Assembly: GCA_024684175.1 (NCBI GenBank)
Contig: JAIKXJ010000080.1
Coordinates: 1 to 6,529 of the forward strand
DNA length: 6,529 nucleotides
Source: Erysipelotrichaceae bacterium
GTDB taxonomy: Bacteria; Bacillota_I; Bacilli_A; Erysipelotrichales; Erysipelotrichaceae
Direction: 5' to 3'
Of the stretch, positions 1 through 6,331 are shown piece after piece (position 1 is the first letter of the stretch; each line of letters starts with the position of its first letter). The notes beneath the pieces are model-generated. The model saw only the letters and a list, made by a program, of their open reading frames with translations. It was not told where the DNA came from and did not search any database. Position numbers and translations under genes: made by a program.

Positions 1-189
1 GACAGTGACTACGAGATCTTCGGTGAAATCATGACCGCCGATGATCATGCCGATGATCGGCATGAAGATATCATTGACCAGAGAACCGATGATCGCCTGG
101 AAGGCGCCGCCGATGATCACGGCGACAGCCAGATCGATGACGTTGCCGCGCATGATGAATTCCTTGAATTCCTTAACCATATTTTTCAT
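1..189 (-). CDS. mscL: Large-conductance mechanosensitive channel MscL (5' part, cut by window edge)
   Basis: Only the first 63 residues are present; the gene runs off the left edge. MscL is a small homopentameric inner-membrane channel that opens under membrane tension to release solutes on hypo-osmotic shock. Seen directly on the minus strand: an amphipathic N-terminal helix ([11 protein letters not shown]) followed by the first membrane helix from about residue 17 ([18 protein letters not shown]), then [12 protein letters not shown] and IGGHDF, which is the diagnostic MscL order. The start at 189 is preferred over an in-frame ATG at 180 because an AAAGGAA ribosome site (plus-strand 198-204) lies 8 bases before it. 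Residue A23 sits where the E. coli channel has the gate-region G22; alanine is also found in other family members as I recall, so this is not a defect. The gene is divergent from malQ. The second membrane helix and C-terminal bundle are outside the window. Confidence 0.95.
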   Translation of the reverse strand, partial: MKNMVKEFKEFIMRGNVIDLAVAVIIGGAFQAIIGSLVNDIFMPIIGMIIGGHDFTEDLVVTV

Positions 190-217
190 TATTTCCGTTC
201 CTTTCTGATATGCATTC

Positions 218-226
218 ATTCTATCA
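218..226 (-). promoter_or_regulatory. Probable mscL promoter, extended -10
   Basis: Read on the minus strand, TGATAGAAT is an extended -10 (TG-n-TAGAAT) about 30 bases before the mscL start. A TTTACA at 244-249 resembles a -35 but is 20 bases from the -10, longer than the usual 17, so the extended -10 probably carries the promoter. No convincing promoter facing malQ was found in the same gap. Confidence 0.4.
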
Positions 227-290
227 CTTCTCTTAGAAAAAGCTGTAAAAACTTCTGCGCCTTTAAGAAATTTAAAGTAGAATGAAATCA

Positions 291-1718
291 ATGAAAAGAT
301 CCGGTGTATTACTTCCCCTGGCATCCCTTTCCTCGCCGTACCTGATCGGTGACTTCGGCCCGGATGCCTACCGTTTCGGCAGACTTCTGAAAGCTGCCGG
401 TTTTTCCTATTGGCAGATCCTGCCGCTGCAGCCCCTGGGCTACGGCAACTCGCCATATCAGTGCACATCCTCCAAGGCGATCGAGGAGAGCTACGTCTCC
501 CCCGAGCTTTTAAAGAAGGAAGGGCTGATCAAAGAGCTTCCCAAAAAGACGCGTGTTTCTTCCGTCCGTTACGAGGAAGCGAAACAGCTCAAGCGCTCCC
601 TTCTGAAAGAAGCCTACGCGAATTTTGATAAGAATAACGAAGAGTATCTGGCCTTCGCAAAAGAAGAATGGGTCAGGGAATACGCGATCTTCACCTGTTT
701 CAAGGAACTCTTCGACCGCAAATGCTGGCTCGACTGGGAGGAACCGTACCGTTCCTATGCCCTGCACCGTGATCCCGTGCTTCCCGAAAAACATAAGGAA
801 GCGATCGACTTTGAGATATTTATCCAATATATCCTGCGCAGACAGTTTGACGCTTTAAAGGAATATCTGCATTCGCTGAAGATCGAGCTGATCGGCGACA
901 TGCCGTTCTATGTCGGCATCGATTCCGCGGATGTCTACTATGACCGTGACAGCTTCTGTCTCGATAAGGACGGCAATCCCGTATGGATCGCCGGTGTGCC
1001 GCCGGATTACTTCTCGGCGACCGGACAGCGCTGGGGCAATCCGATCTATAACTGGAAGAAGATGAAGGAAGACGGCTACGGTTTCTGGTTTGACCGTCTG
1101 CACAGCGCCGCCTCGATGTACGATGTGATCCGTATCGATCATTTCCGCGCTTTTGATACCTACTGGCGTATCCCGGCGGAGGAGAAGACCGCCGTTGTCG
1201 GCAAGTGGATCGTCAATGACGGCGATGATTTCTTCACCAAGCTGTTCAAGAAATATCCCAAGATGCGGATCATTGCCGAAGATCTCGGAGATCTCCGTCC
1301 GGAAGTGCTGCAGCTGCGTGACCGCTACCGTCTGCCCGGCATGCGGGTGATCCAGTTCGATATCTTCTCACCCTTTAAAAAACATCAGGTGACCTATCTC
1401 GGCACCCATGACAATGACTCCACGCTCTGCTGGTACGCGGAGCTTGATAAAGCGACCCAGAAGAAGATCCTGCGCCGTTTCCGCCGCGCCTATCCGGGAA
1501 TGGAACTCGGCGACGCTTTCCTGGCCTACGCTCTGGACGCCAAGAGCGAGCTCGTGATCCTTTCCACCAACGATATCCTCGGTGACACGCGCCGTATCAA
1601 CACCCCGGGCACGACCGGTTCTCCGGACTGGGAGTACAAACTGACCTCCCTGAAGGGTTTTAAGGAAAAAGTGCCGTTCTTAAAGGAACGCAACGCGCTG
1701 CGAAAGGAGAAGGCATGA
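291..1718 (+). CDS. malQ: 4-alpha-glucanotransferase (amylomaltase, GH77)
   Basis: Cytoplasmic enzyme that transfers 4-alpha-glucan segments between maltodextrins, releasing glucose, in maltose/maltodextrin and glycogen use. About 475 residues, slightly short of the roughly 500 typical of single-domain bacterial amylomaltases. The N-terminus [20 protein letters not shown] matches the family opening, and [16 protein letters not shown] follows. The catalytic set of the family is visible: nucleophile D283 in RIDHFRAF, general acid/base E330 in IIAEDLGD, and the transition-state aspartate D374 in GTHDND. The C-terminus has the usual RINTPGT and WEYKL motifs. Start choice: ATG 291 fits the family N-terminus and has a weak AAAGTAG site 10 bases upstream, while the in-frame ATG at 282 would be only one base from it; 282 stays possible. 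The stop overlaps the ispD start (ATGA), suggesting co-transcription and translational coupling. No maltodextrin phosphorylase or transporter is visible in the window. Confidence 0.95.
   Translation: MKRSGVLLPLASLSSPYLIGDFGPDAYRFGRLLKAAGFSYWQILPLQPLGYGNSPYQCTSSKAIEESYVSPELLKKEGLIKELPKKTRVSSVRYEEAKQLKRSLLKEAYANFDKNNEEYLAFAKEEWVREYAIFTCFKELFDRKCWLDWEEPYRSYALHRDPVLPEKHKEAIDFEIFIQYILRRQFDALKEYLHSLKIELIGDMPFYVGIDSADVYYDRDSFCLDKDGNPVWIAGVPPDYFSATGQRWGNPIYNWKKMKEDGYGFWFDRLHSAASMYDVIRIDHFRAFDTYWRIPAEEKTAVVGKWIVNDGDDFFTKLFKKYPKMRIIAEDLGDLRPEVLQLRDRYRLPGMRVIQFDIFSPFKKHQVTYLGTHDNDSTLCWYAELDKATQKKILRRFRRAYPGMELGDAFLAYALDAKSELVILSTNDILGDTRRINTPGTTGSPDWEYKLTSLKGFKEKVPFLKERNALRKEKA
1703..1709 (+). promoter_or_regulatory. 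Ribosome binding site of ispD inside malQ
   Basis: AAAGGAG lies within the last codons of malQ, 5 bases before the ispD ATG at 1715. With the ATGA overlap it fixes the ispD start and supports translation of the two genes from one message. Confidence 0.75.
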
Positions 1719-2338
1719 AATACGATGCGATCGTCGTCGCCTCCGGTCAGGGAACAAGGATGCGTCTGAACTTCAACAAGGTCTTTCTGAACATCGGCAA
1801 CAAGACGATCCTCGAAAGAGCCTGCACGCCTTTTCTGGAAGACAAGGACTGCAAGAGCGTCGTCGTAGTGACCCAGAAAGAGAACTTTGACAAAGTCGTC
1901 GCGCACGAAAAGATCCTGCTGACGGAAGGCGGAAAAGAGCGCAAGGATTCTGTCTGCAACGGTCTTGCCCTGTGCAAAAGCCGCTATGTCCTGATCCATG
2001 ACGGAGCCCGTCCCTTCCTTGAGAAAACGGATCTGGAGAATCTGAAGAAAGAGCTGAAAGACTGCGATGCCGCGATCCTGGCGCACCGCTGCACCGAGAC
2101 GGTCAAACGGGTCGCCGGCAAGGTGATCACCGGGACGGTCGACCGCAGTGAACTGATGTTCGCACAGACGCCGCAAGGATTCAAACGCAAATTGCTCAAA
2201 GAGGCCTACGCAAGCCTCGGCGATCAGCAGAACTACACCGATGACGCCTCCGTGCTTGAAGCCTACGGCAGGGAAGTACGCATCGTCGAAGGTTCTCCGC
2301 GCAACCGCAAGATCACCTATATTGAAGATCTGCCATGA
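1715..2338 (+). CDS. ispD: 2-C-methyl-D-erythritol 4-phosphate cytidylyltransferase (IspD)
   Basis: Third step of the non-mevalonate (MEP) isoprenoid pathway: couples MEP with CTP to give CDP-methylerythritol and pyrophosphate, in the cytoplasm. 207 residues. Seen: nucleotide-binding loop ASGQGTRM (R15) with K22, matching the family's catalytic Arg and Lys; EGGKERKDSVCNGL; HDGARPF with the metal-binding D96; TETVKRV (T129) and VDRSELMFAQTPQGF (R144), the substrate-binding region; TDDASVLEA; and GSPRNRKIT (K199). The related TarI ribitol-phosphate enzymes share the fold, but the TVDR...AQTPQ stretch favours IspD. Oddities: the loop is ASGQG rather than the usual AAGxG, the segment between R15 and K22 is reduced to MRLNFN, and the protein ends about two residues after the EDL motif, lacking the closing helix of longer homologues (about 230 residues). 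It overlaps malQ by four bases, and its stop codon runs into the terminator. Confidence 0.9.
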   Translation: MKYDAIVVASGQGTRMRLNFNKVFLNIGNKTILERACTPFLEDKDCKSVVVVTQKENFDKVVAHEKILLTEGGKERKDSVCNGLALCKSRYVLIHDGARPFLEKTDLENLKKELKDCDAAILAHRCTETVKRVAGKVITGTVDRSELMFAQTPQGFKRKLLKEAYASLGDQQNYTDDASVLEAYGREVRIVEGSPRNRKITYIEDLP

Positions 2339-2366
2339 GCTTCGCGGCATTCCGCGAAGCTTTTTT
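2338..2366 (+). terminator. Intrinsic terminator of malQ-ispD
   Basis: Perfect 10-bp GC-rich stem AGCTTCGCGG / CCGCGAAGCT with a CATT loop, followed by six T. The first stem base is the last base of the ispD TGA stop, so translation ends directly against the terminator. It closes the malQ-ispD unit. Confidence 0.93.
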
Positions 2367-2438
2367 ATAGCAAGATCCCTATCAAAAAGACAGAACGATG
2401 TAATTTTCTAAAAAACTATACATTTGATTAAATTAGTG

Positions 2439-2466
2439 TTGCTAAATTAGATTAAAATGGTAATAT
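2439..2466 (+). promoter_or_regulatory. Probable cspA promoter
   Basis: TTGCTA (2439-2444), a 16-base spacer and TAATAT (2461-2466) preceded by TG-n (2458-2460), an extended -10. Transcription would begin near 2473, giving a very short leader. An alternative upstream pair is TTGATT (2424-2429) with TAGATT (2448-2453), spacing 18. The stretch 2367-2485 is very AT-rich and holds no gene. Confidence 0.5.
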
Positions 2467-2473
2467 TTAATTT

Positions 2474-2479
2474 AAGGAG
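2474..2479 (+). promoter_or_regulatory. Ribosome binding site of the cold-shock gene
   Basis: AAGGAG, 6 bases before ATG 2486. If the downstream promoter is used, this site lies almost at the 5' end of the message, unlike the long cold-sensing leader of E. coli cspA. Confidence 0.7.
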
Positions 2480-2485
2480 ATAGGT

Positions 2486-2683
2486 ATGTTAGGAAAAGTC
2501 AAACGTTTCAACAAAACCAAGGGTTATGGTTTTATTACCCTTGAAGATGGACGTGATGTTTTCTTCCATTACTCTGAATTGGTGATGGAAGGATTTAAAA
2601 CCGTAGATGAGGGCGCTTCTGTCGAATTCGATCTCTTCGAAGGCGAAAAGGGCCTCCAGGCTCACAACATCAAAACGCTGTAG
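2486..2683 (+). CDS. Cold-shock domain protein (CspA/CspB family)
   Basis: 65-residue single cold-shock domain, the usual length, a five-stranded OB-fold that binds single-stranded RNA and DNA and melts RNA structure. RNP1 is KGYGFI (residues 12-17) and RNP2 is VFFHYS (25-30). The remaining family pattern (GKVKRFN at the start, EGASVEFDLFEGEKGLQA near the end) is complete. One departure: position 7 is Arg where most homologues have Trp (VKWFN), a surface aromatic that contacts nucleic acid. The gene uses clearly more A/T-ending codons (GGT, TAT, TTT, ATT) than malQ or secA on either side, common for highly expressed small Csp genes but striking here. It is a single-gene unit with its own promoter and terminator, upstream of secA where many Firmicutes carry hpf. 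Several csp paralogues usually exist per genome, so the specific letter is left open. Confidence 0.95.
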   Translation: MLGKVKRFNKTKGYGFITLEDGRDVFFHYSELVMEGFKTVDEGASVEFDLFEGEKGLQAHNIKTL

Positions 2684-2702
2684 TTCAGGCGTTCATCCAC
2701 AG

Positions 2703-2737
2703 TAAAACGACCGGCCTCAAATAGACCGGTCGTTTTA
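2703..2737 (+). terminator. Intrinsic terminator after cspA
   Basis: Perfect 12-bp inverted repeat TAAAACGACCGG / CCGGTCGTTTTA with an 11-base loop. The right arm supplies a short T tract. The A-rich left arm means it could also work on the opposite strand. It lies directly against the -10 of secA. Confidence 0.85.
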
Positions 2738-2746
2738 TGATATAAT
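2738..2746 (+). promoter_or_regulatory. secA promoter, consensus extended -10
   Basis: TGATATAAT is a perfect TATAAT (2741-2746) with an upstream TG-n. No good -35 is present (TCAAAT at 2717-2722 is weak, spacing 18), because that space is the terminator hairpin of cspA. Transcription should start near 2752-2753, past the ATG at 2749, which therefore cannot be the secA start. Confidence 0.65.
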
Positions 2747-2759
2747 TAATGAATGTAAC

Positions 2760-2766
2760 GGAGGTG
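2760..2766 (+). promoter_or_regulatory. Ribosome binding site that fixes the secA start
   Basis: GGAGGTG, near-perfect complement to the 16S tail, 6 bases before ATG 2773. It rules out the in-frame ATG at 2749 eight codons upstream, which has no ribosome site. Confidence 0.85.
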
Positions 2767-2772
2767 GCCCCT

Positions 2773-5121
2773 ATGGGACTTTTAGATAAACTGTTCAACA
2801 CGGATAAGAAGGACCTCGCGGAAGTTGAAAAAGCCGTTCGTCCGGTCGAATCCTTTGCGCAGAAGATGCATGACATGGAGGACGATGAGCTTCAGGGGAT
2901 GACCCAGAAATTCCGTGACCGTCTGGCGGCCGGGGAAACACTGGATGACATCATGCCGGAGGCTTTTGCGGTCGCCCGCGAAGCGGCGAAGCGTGTCATC
3001 GGCGAATATCCGTATTTCTGCCAGCTGGAAGGCGCCTATGTCCTGCACCGCGGCGACATTGCGGAAATGAAGACCGGTGAAGGTAAGACCCTGACATCCG
3101 TCATGGCCGTCTACCTGAATGCCCTCAGCGGACACGGTGTCCATGTCATCACCGTCAACGAATACCTGGCCGAACGTGACAGTCAGTGGATGGGACAGAT
3201 CCACCGTTTTCTCGGTCTGACCGTCGGTCTCAACAAGCACGCGATGACCCCGGCTGAGAAGCGCAAGGCCTATAACTGCGATATCACCTATACGACCAAC
3301 TCGGAAGTCGGTTTCGACTACCTGCGCGACAACATGGTCACCCGGGTCGAAGACCGCGTTCTGCGTGAGCTGAACTTCGCTCTCGTCGACGAAGTCGACT
3401 CCATCCTGATCGATGAATCGCGTACACCTTTGATCATTTCCGGCGGAGAAAGACAGACCGCCAACGAATATGTCCGCGCGGACCGTTTCGTCCGCCGTCT
3501 GAAAGAGGACGAGGACTATGTCATCGATATCAAGGGCAGAAACATCCAGCTGACTGAGCAGGGCGTTGCCAAGGGCGAGCAGTTCTTCAAGGTCGAGAAC
3601 CTTTACGACACCAACAACACCGCGCTCGTCCACTACATCAGCCAGGCGCTGAAAGCCAACTACATCATGCACAAGGACGTTGAATACGTCGTTGAGAATA
3701 AAGAGGTCATCATCGTTGACCAGAACACCGGCCGTAAGATGCCGGGACGTGAATATTCCGACGGTCTGCATCAGGCGATCCAGGCCAAGGAAAATGTTCC
3801 GATCCGTCAGGAAACGACCACTCTGGCAACGATCACCTACCAGAACTTCTTCCGTCTCTACAACAAGCTCGCCGGTATGACCGGTACCGCCAAGACCGAG
3901 GAAGAGGAATTCCTGGATATCTACAACATGAAGGTCGTGGTCATCCCGACCAACCGTCCGGTCATCCGTGACGATCGTCCGGACCTTGTCTTCGGCACCA
4001 AGAAGGCAAAATACAAAGCGCTGATCAACGAGATCGTTGAACTGCATGCCAAGGGCCAGCCGGTCCTCGTCGGCACGATCTCGGTCGAAACTTCCGAACT
4101 CATCTCCAAGATGCTGAAGGAACGCAAGATCCGCCACGAAGTCCTGAACGCCAAGAACCATGCCCGTGAAGCGGAGATCATCTCCAAGGCAGGCCAGGTC
4201 GGCGCACTGACCATCGCCACCAACATGGCCGGCCGTGGTACCGATATCAAGCTGACCCCCGAATCCAAGGAACTCGGCGGTCTGGCCGTTCTCGGTTCTG
4301 AGCGTCATGAGAGCCGCCGTATCGATAACCAGCTGCGCGGTCGTTCCGGCCGTCAGGGCGATCCGGGTTTCTCCCGCTTCTATGTCTCCCTCGAGGATGA
4401 TCTGATGGTCCGTTTCGGAAGCGAACGGGTCCAGGGCCTCTTCAACCAGATGGGCGATGAGCCGATCGAAAACAAGATGGTCACCAAGTCGATCTCCAGT
4501 GCCCAGAAACGCGTTGAAGGCGTCAACTTCGATATCCGTAAGACCCTGCTCGACTACGACGATGTCCTGCGCCAGCAGCGTGAGACGATGTACGAGCAGC
4601 GCAACTACATCCTTGAAAACGAGGATGTCCACGGTGTCGTCAAGACGATGTTCGACCGTGTCTTCGCCGATGATGTCCATCAGTACACCGTTGTCGACGG
4701 CCGCAAGGAAACAGTCGATATCGACGGTCTGCTTGAGCATCTGAAGGAATTCGGCGTCAACCTGCCTTTCGACAAGGATGATTTCAATGGACTCGCTCCG
4801 GAAGAGATCGCCAGCAAATGCTCCGAAAAAGCCTGGTCGATCTATGAACGCAAGATCGCGCCGGTCAAGGAACAGATCCTGCCGGCGGAAAAGACGATGG
4901 TCCTGCGGGTCATGGACCGTGCCTGGATCAACCATATCGATATCATGTCCAAATTAAGAGAAGGCATCCATCTGCGCTCCTATGCCCAGAACAACCCGCT
5001 GCAGGCCTATGTCAGCGAGGGCTACGAGCTCTTTGAGGACATGATGAATACCATCAGCCGTGAAGTCGTGCTCTTCTGCAACAAAGTAAAAGTGATCATT
5101 AAGAAAGAGGAAAAGAACTAA
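2773..5121 (+). CDS. secA: Preprotein translocase ATPase SecA
   Basis: Motor ATPase that drives unfolded preproteins through SecYEG at the cytoplasmic membrane. 782 residues. The order of domains is normal: nucleotide-binding domain 1 with Walker A MKTGEGKT (99-106) and DEVDSILIDE (Walker B, D206-D209); a preprotein crosslinking domain from roughly 220 to 350; domain 2 with NMAGRGTDI (484-492) and arginine-finger motif QLRGRSGRQGDPG (520-532); then the helical wing/scaffold region with WINHIDIM and NPLQAY. The protein stops just after the scaffold, in a Lys/Glu tail. The linker and Cys-rich zinc tail found in B. subtilis (841 aa) and E. coli (901 aa) are missing. The Q-motif region reads EYPYFCQLEGAYVL instead of the common RHFDVQLIGGMVL, with the glutamine kept. 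Its stop overlaps the prfB start (TAATG), so the pair is probably one operon, as in many Firmicutes. It is an intact gene. Confidence 0.98.
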   Translation: MGLLDKLFNTDKKDLAEVEKAVRPVESFAQKMHDMEDDELQGMTQKFRDRLAAGETLDDIMPEAFAVAREAAKRVIGEYPYFCQLEGAYVLHRGDIAEMKTGEGKTLTSVMAVYLNALSGHGVHVITVNEYLAERDSQWMGQIHRFLGLTVGLNKHAMTPAEKRKAYNCDITYTTNSEVGFDYLRDNMVTRVEDRVLRELNFALVDEVDSILIDESRTPLIISGGERQTANEYVRADRFVRRLKEDEDYVIDIKGRNIQLTEQGVAKGEQFFKVENLYDTNNTALVHYISQALKANYIMHKDVEYVVENKEVIIVDQNTGRKMPGREYSDGLHQAIQAKENVPIRQETTTLATITYQNFFRLYNKLAGMTGTAKTEEEEFLDIYNMKVVVIPTNRPVIRDDRPDLVFGTKKAKYKALINEIVELHAKGQPVLVGTISVETSELISKMLKERKIRHEVLNAKNHAREAEIISKAGQVGALTIATNMAGRGTDIKLTPESKELGGLAVLGSERHESRRIDNQLRGRSGRQGDPGFSRFYVSLEDDLMVRFGSERVQGLFNQMGDEPIENKMVTKSISSAQKRVEGVNFDIRKTLLDYDDVLRQQRETMYEQRNYILENEDVHGVVKTMFDRVFADDVHQYTVVDGRKETVDIDGLLEHLKEFGVNLPFDKDDFNGLAPEEIASKCSEKAWSIYERKIAPVKEQILPAEKTMVLRVMDRAWINHIDIMSKLREGIHLRSYAQNNPLQAYVSEGYELFEDMMNTISREVVLFCNKVKVIIKKEEKN

Positions 5122-6219
5122 TGGAACTTTACGAAATCAAAGTCAGCCTGACCGCTTCTCTCAAGAAGTTAAAAGAGTTAGGCGACTCTCTTTGACCTTG
5201 CTGCCTTAAGTAAAAAGATCGACGAGCTTGGGGAAGCCCAGAACGATGAGAAGTTCTGGGAAGATCCCAAGAAAGCGCAGGGCGTGATCCGCGAATACAA
5301 CACGCTGCGCAAGCTCAAGTCGGAATATGAGAATAACAGCGCCGCTCTCGAAGACCTCTATGCCTCCGTCGAAGCTCTGGGTAAGGATTACGATCCCGAG
5401 CTCTACGCCCTGGTCGAGGAGGAATACAGCGACGCGATCAAGAACTTCGAACAGTTTGAGATCGATGTCCTGCTGAGCGACCGCTATGACCATGCCTCCG
5501 CCTACCTCGAGATCCATCCGGGGGCCGGCCGCACCGAAGCCCAGGACTGGGCGGAGATGCTGTACCGCATGTACCAGCGCTACGCCGAAAAGAACGGCTA
5601 TACCTTCGAGGTCCAGGACTATGATCCGGGAGACGAAGCCGGCATGAAATCCTGCCGTGTCCTCGTCAAGGGCGATCTGGCCTACGGTTATCTTAAGGGA
5701 GAGACCGGTGTCCACCGTCTGGTCCGTATCTCCCCGTTTGACGCCAACGCGCGGCGTCATACGAGTTTCGCCAGTGTCGAGATCACGCCGGAGATCGAGA
5801 ACGATACCGATATCGTGATCGAGGAAAAGGATATCGAAGTCGAGACCATGCGTTCTTCCGGCGCCGGCGGTCAGCACATCAACAAGACCGACTCGGCCGT
5901 CCGTATCCATCACAAGCCGACCGGGATCGTCACCTTCTGTCAGAGCGAACGTTCCCAGCTCCAGAACAAGGAGCAGGCGATGGAACTTCTGAAGTCCAAG
6001 CTGCTTGCCTTGAAACTGGCGGAGCAGCAGGCGGAAAAGGATTCCCTGAAAGGGGAACACAAGAAGATCGAATGGGGTTCCCAGATCCGTTCCTATGTCT
6101 TCTGCCCCTATACGCTCGTCAAGGACAACCGCACCGGTGTTGAAGAGGGCAACGTGACCAAGGTAATGGACGGTGATATCCAGCCGTTCCTGTTCGCTTA
6201 TCTCAAGAGCCAGCTGTAA
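5121..6219 (+). CDS. prfB: Peptide chain release factor 2 (RF2), with programmed +1 frameshift
   Basis: Recognises UAA and UGA and triggers peptide release on the ribosome. It is read as 5121-5192 (24 codons), then +1 past T5193 and on to 6219, giving 365 residues, the usual RF2 length. Seen: frame-zero start MELYEIKV, slippery CTT (5190-5192) followed by in-frame TGA C, then DLAALSKKIDEL in the new frame. The RF2 stop-recognition tripeptide SPF is at 204-206 and the catalytic GGQ at 249-251 (GAGGQHINKTDSAVRI). The tail WGSQIRSYV is also diagnostic. Low RF2 slows decoding of the internal TGA and favours the shift, giving autoregulation. The start ATG overlaps the secA stop (TAATG); a GAGG at 5107-5110 inside secA lies 10 bases upstream. 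It is not a pseudogene; a simple ORF caller would report only a truncated protein from an internal ATG. Confidence 0.97.
5180..5196 (+). promoter_or_regulatory. prfB +1 frameshift site
   Basis: The slip site CTTTGAC (5190-5196) is the canonical one. The stimulating Shine-Dalgarno-like element, AGGGGG three bases before the CTT in E. coli, is only AGGCGA here (5180-5185), one base further upstream. Confidence 0.92.
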
Positions 6220-6256
6220 TAAGGAACCATATACAAAAACAAAGCCTTCCCACGGG

Positions 6257-6279
6257 TAATGTCACTAACTTAATGTGAC
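6257..6279 (+). repeat. Short near-duplicate that is also an inverted repeat
   Basis: TAATGTCAC and TAATGTGAC are separated by TAACT, a 14-base period with one C/G difference. Because GTCAC and GTGAC are complementary, the unit can also form a 5-bp stem with a 9-base loop. It lies between the prfB stop and its terminator. Function unknown; the pattern could be an operator, part of the 3' untranslated region or a relic of a mobile element end. Confidence 0.4.
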
Positions 6280-6297
6280 CTTCTGCTGAGTTTTCAG

Positions 6298-6331
6298 ACA
6301 GGATATGAGAAAAATCATATCCTGTTTTTTT
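6298..6331 (+). terminator. Intrinsic terminator of secA-prfB
   Basis: Perfect stem ACAGGATATGA / TCATATCCTGT with a GAAAAA loop and a run of seven T at 6325-6331. It lies 79 bases after the prfB stop and separates the operon from the next gene. Confidence 0.93.

Noticed and set aside
31..285. 84-codon plus-strand frame at the left edge
   Set aside because: It lies opposite the mscL start, has no ribosome site, and gives a low-complexity D/H-rich translation.
1526..2350. Antisense open frame across malQ-ispD
   Set aside because: It spans two genes with clear catalytic motifs on the plus strand and begins inside the terminator; it is a composition shadow.
2428..2475. TTAAATTA/TAATTTAA inverted repeat as an RNA thermometer before cspA
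   Set aside because: The arms are only A and T, likely by chance in this composition, and the favoured promoter would start transcription after the left arm.
2749..2772. Earlier ATG giving an eight-residue longer SecA
   Set aside because: It lies three bases after the -10 element and before the expected transcript start, with no ribosome site. ATG 2773 has GGAGGTG and the normal MGLLDKLF N-terminus.
2782..4935. A 717-codon open frame antisense to secA
   Set aside because: It mirrors the C-ending codon bias of secA on the other strand. It has no ribosome site, no recognisable domain and a repetitive D/V/L/F-rich translation. SecA motifs on the plus strand are complete.
5121..5195. Reading prfB as a frameshifted pseudogene
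   Set aside because: The break is the conserved CTTTGAC recoding site at codon 25, where RF2 genes carry it, and everything after is intact.
5206..6060. Antisense open frame opposite prfB
   Set aside because: Same explanation: it runs opposite the complete RF2 sequence with SPF and GGQ motifs.
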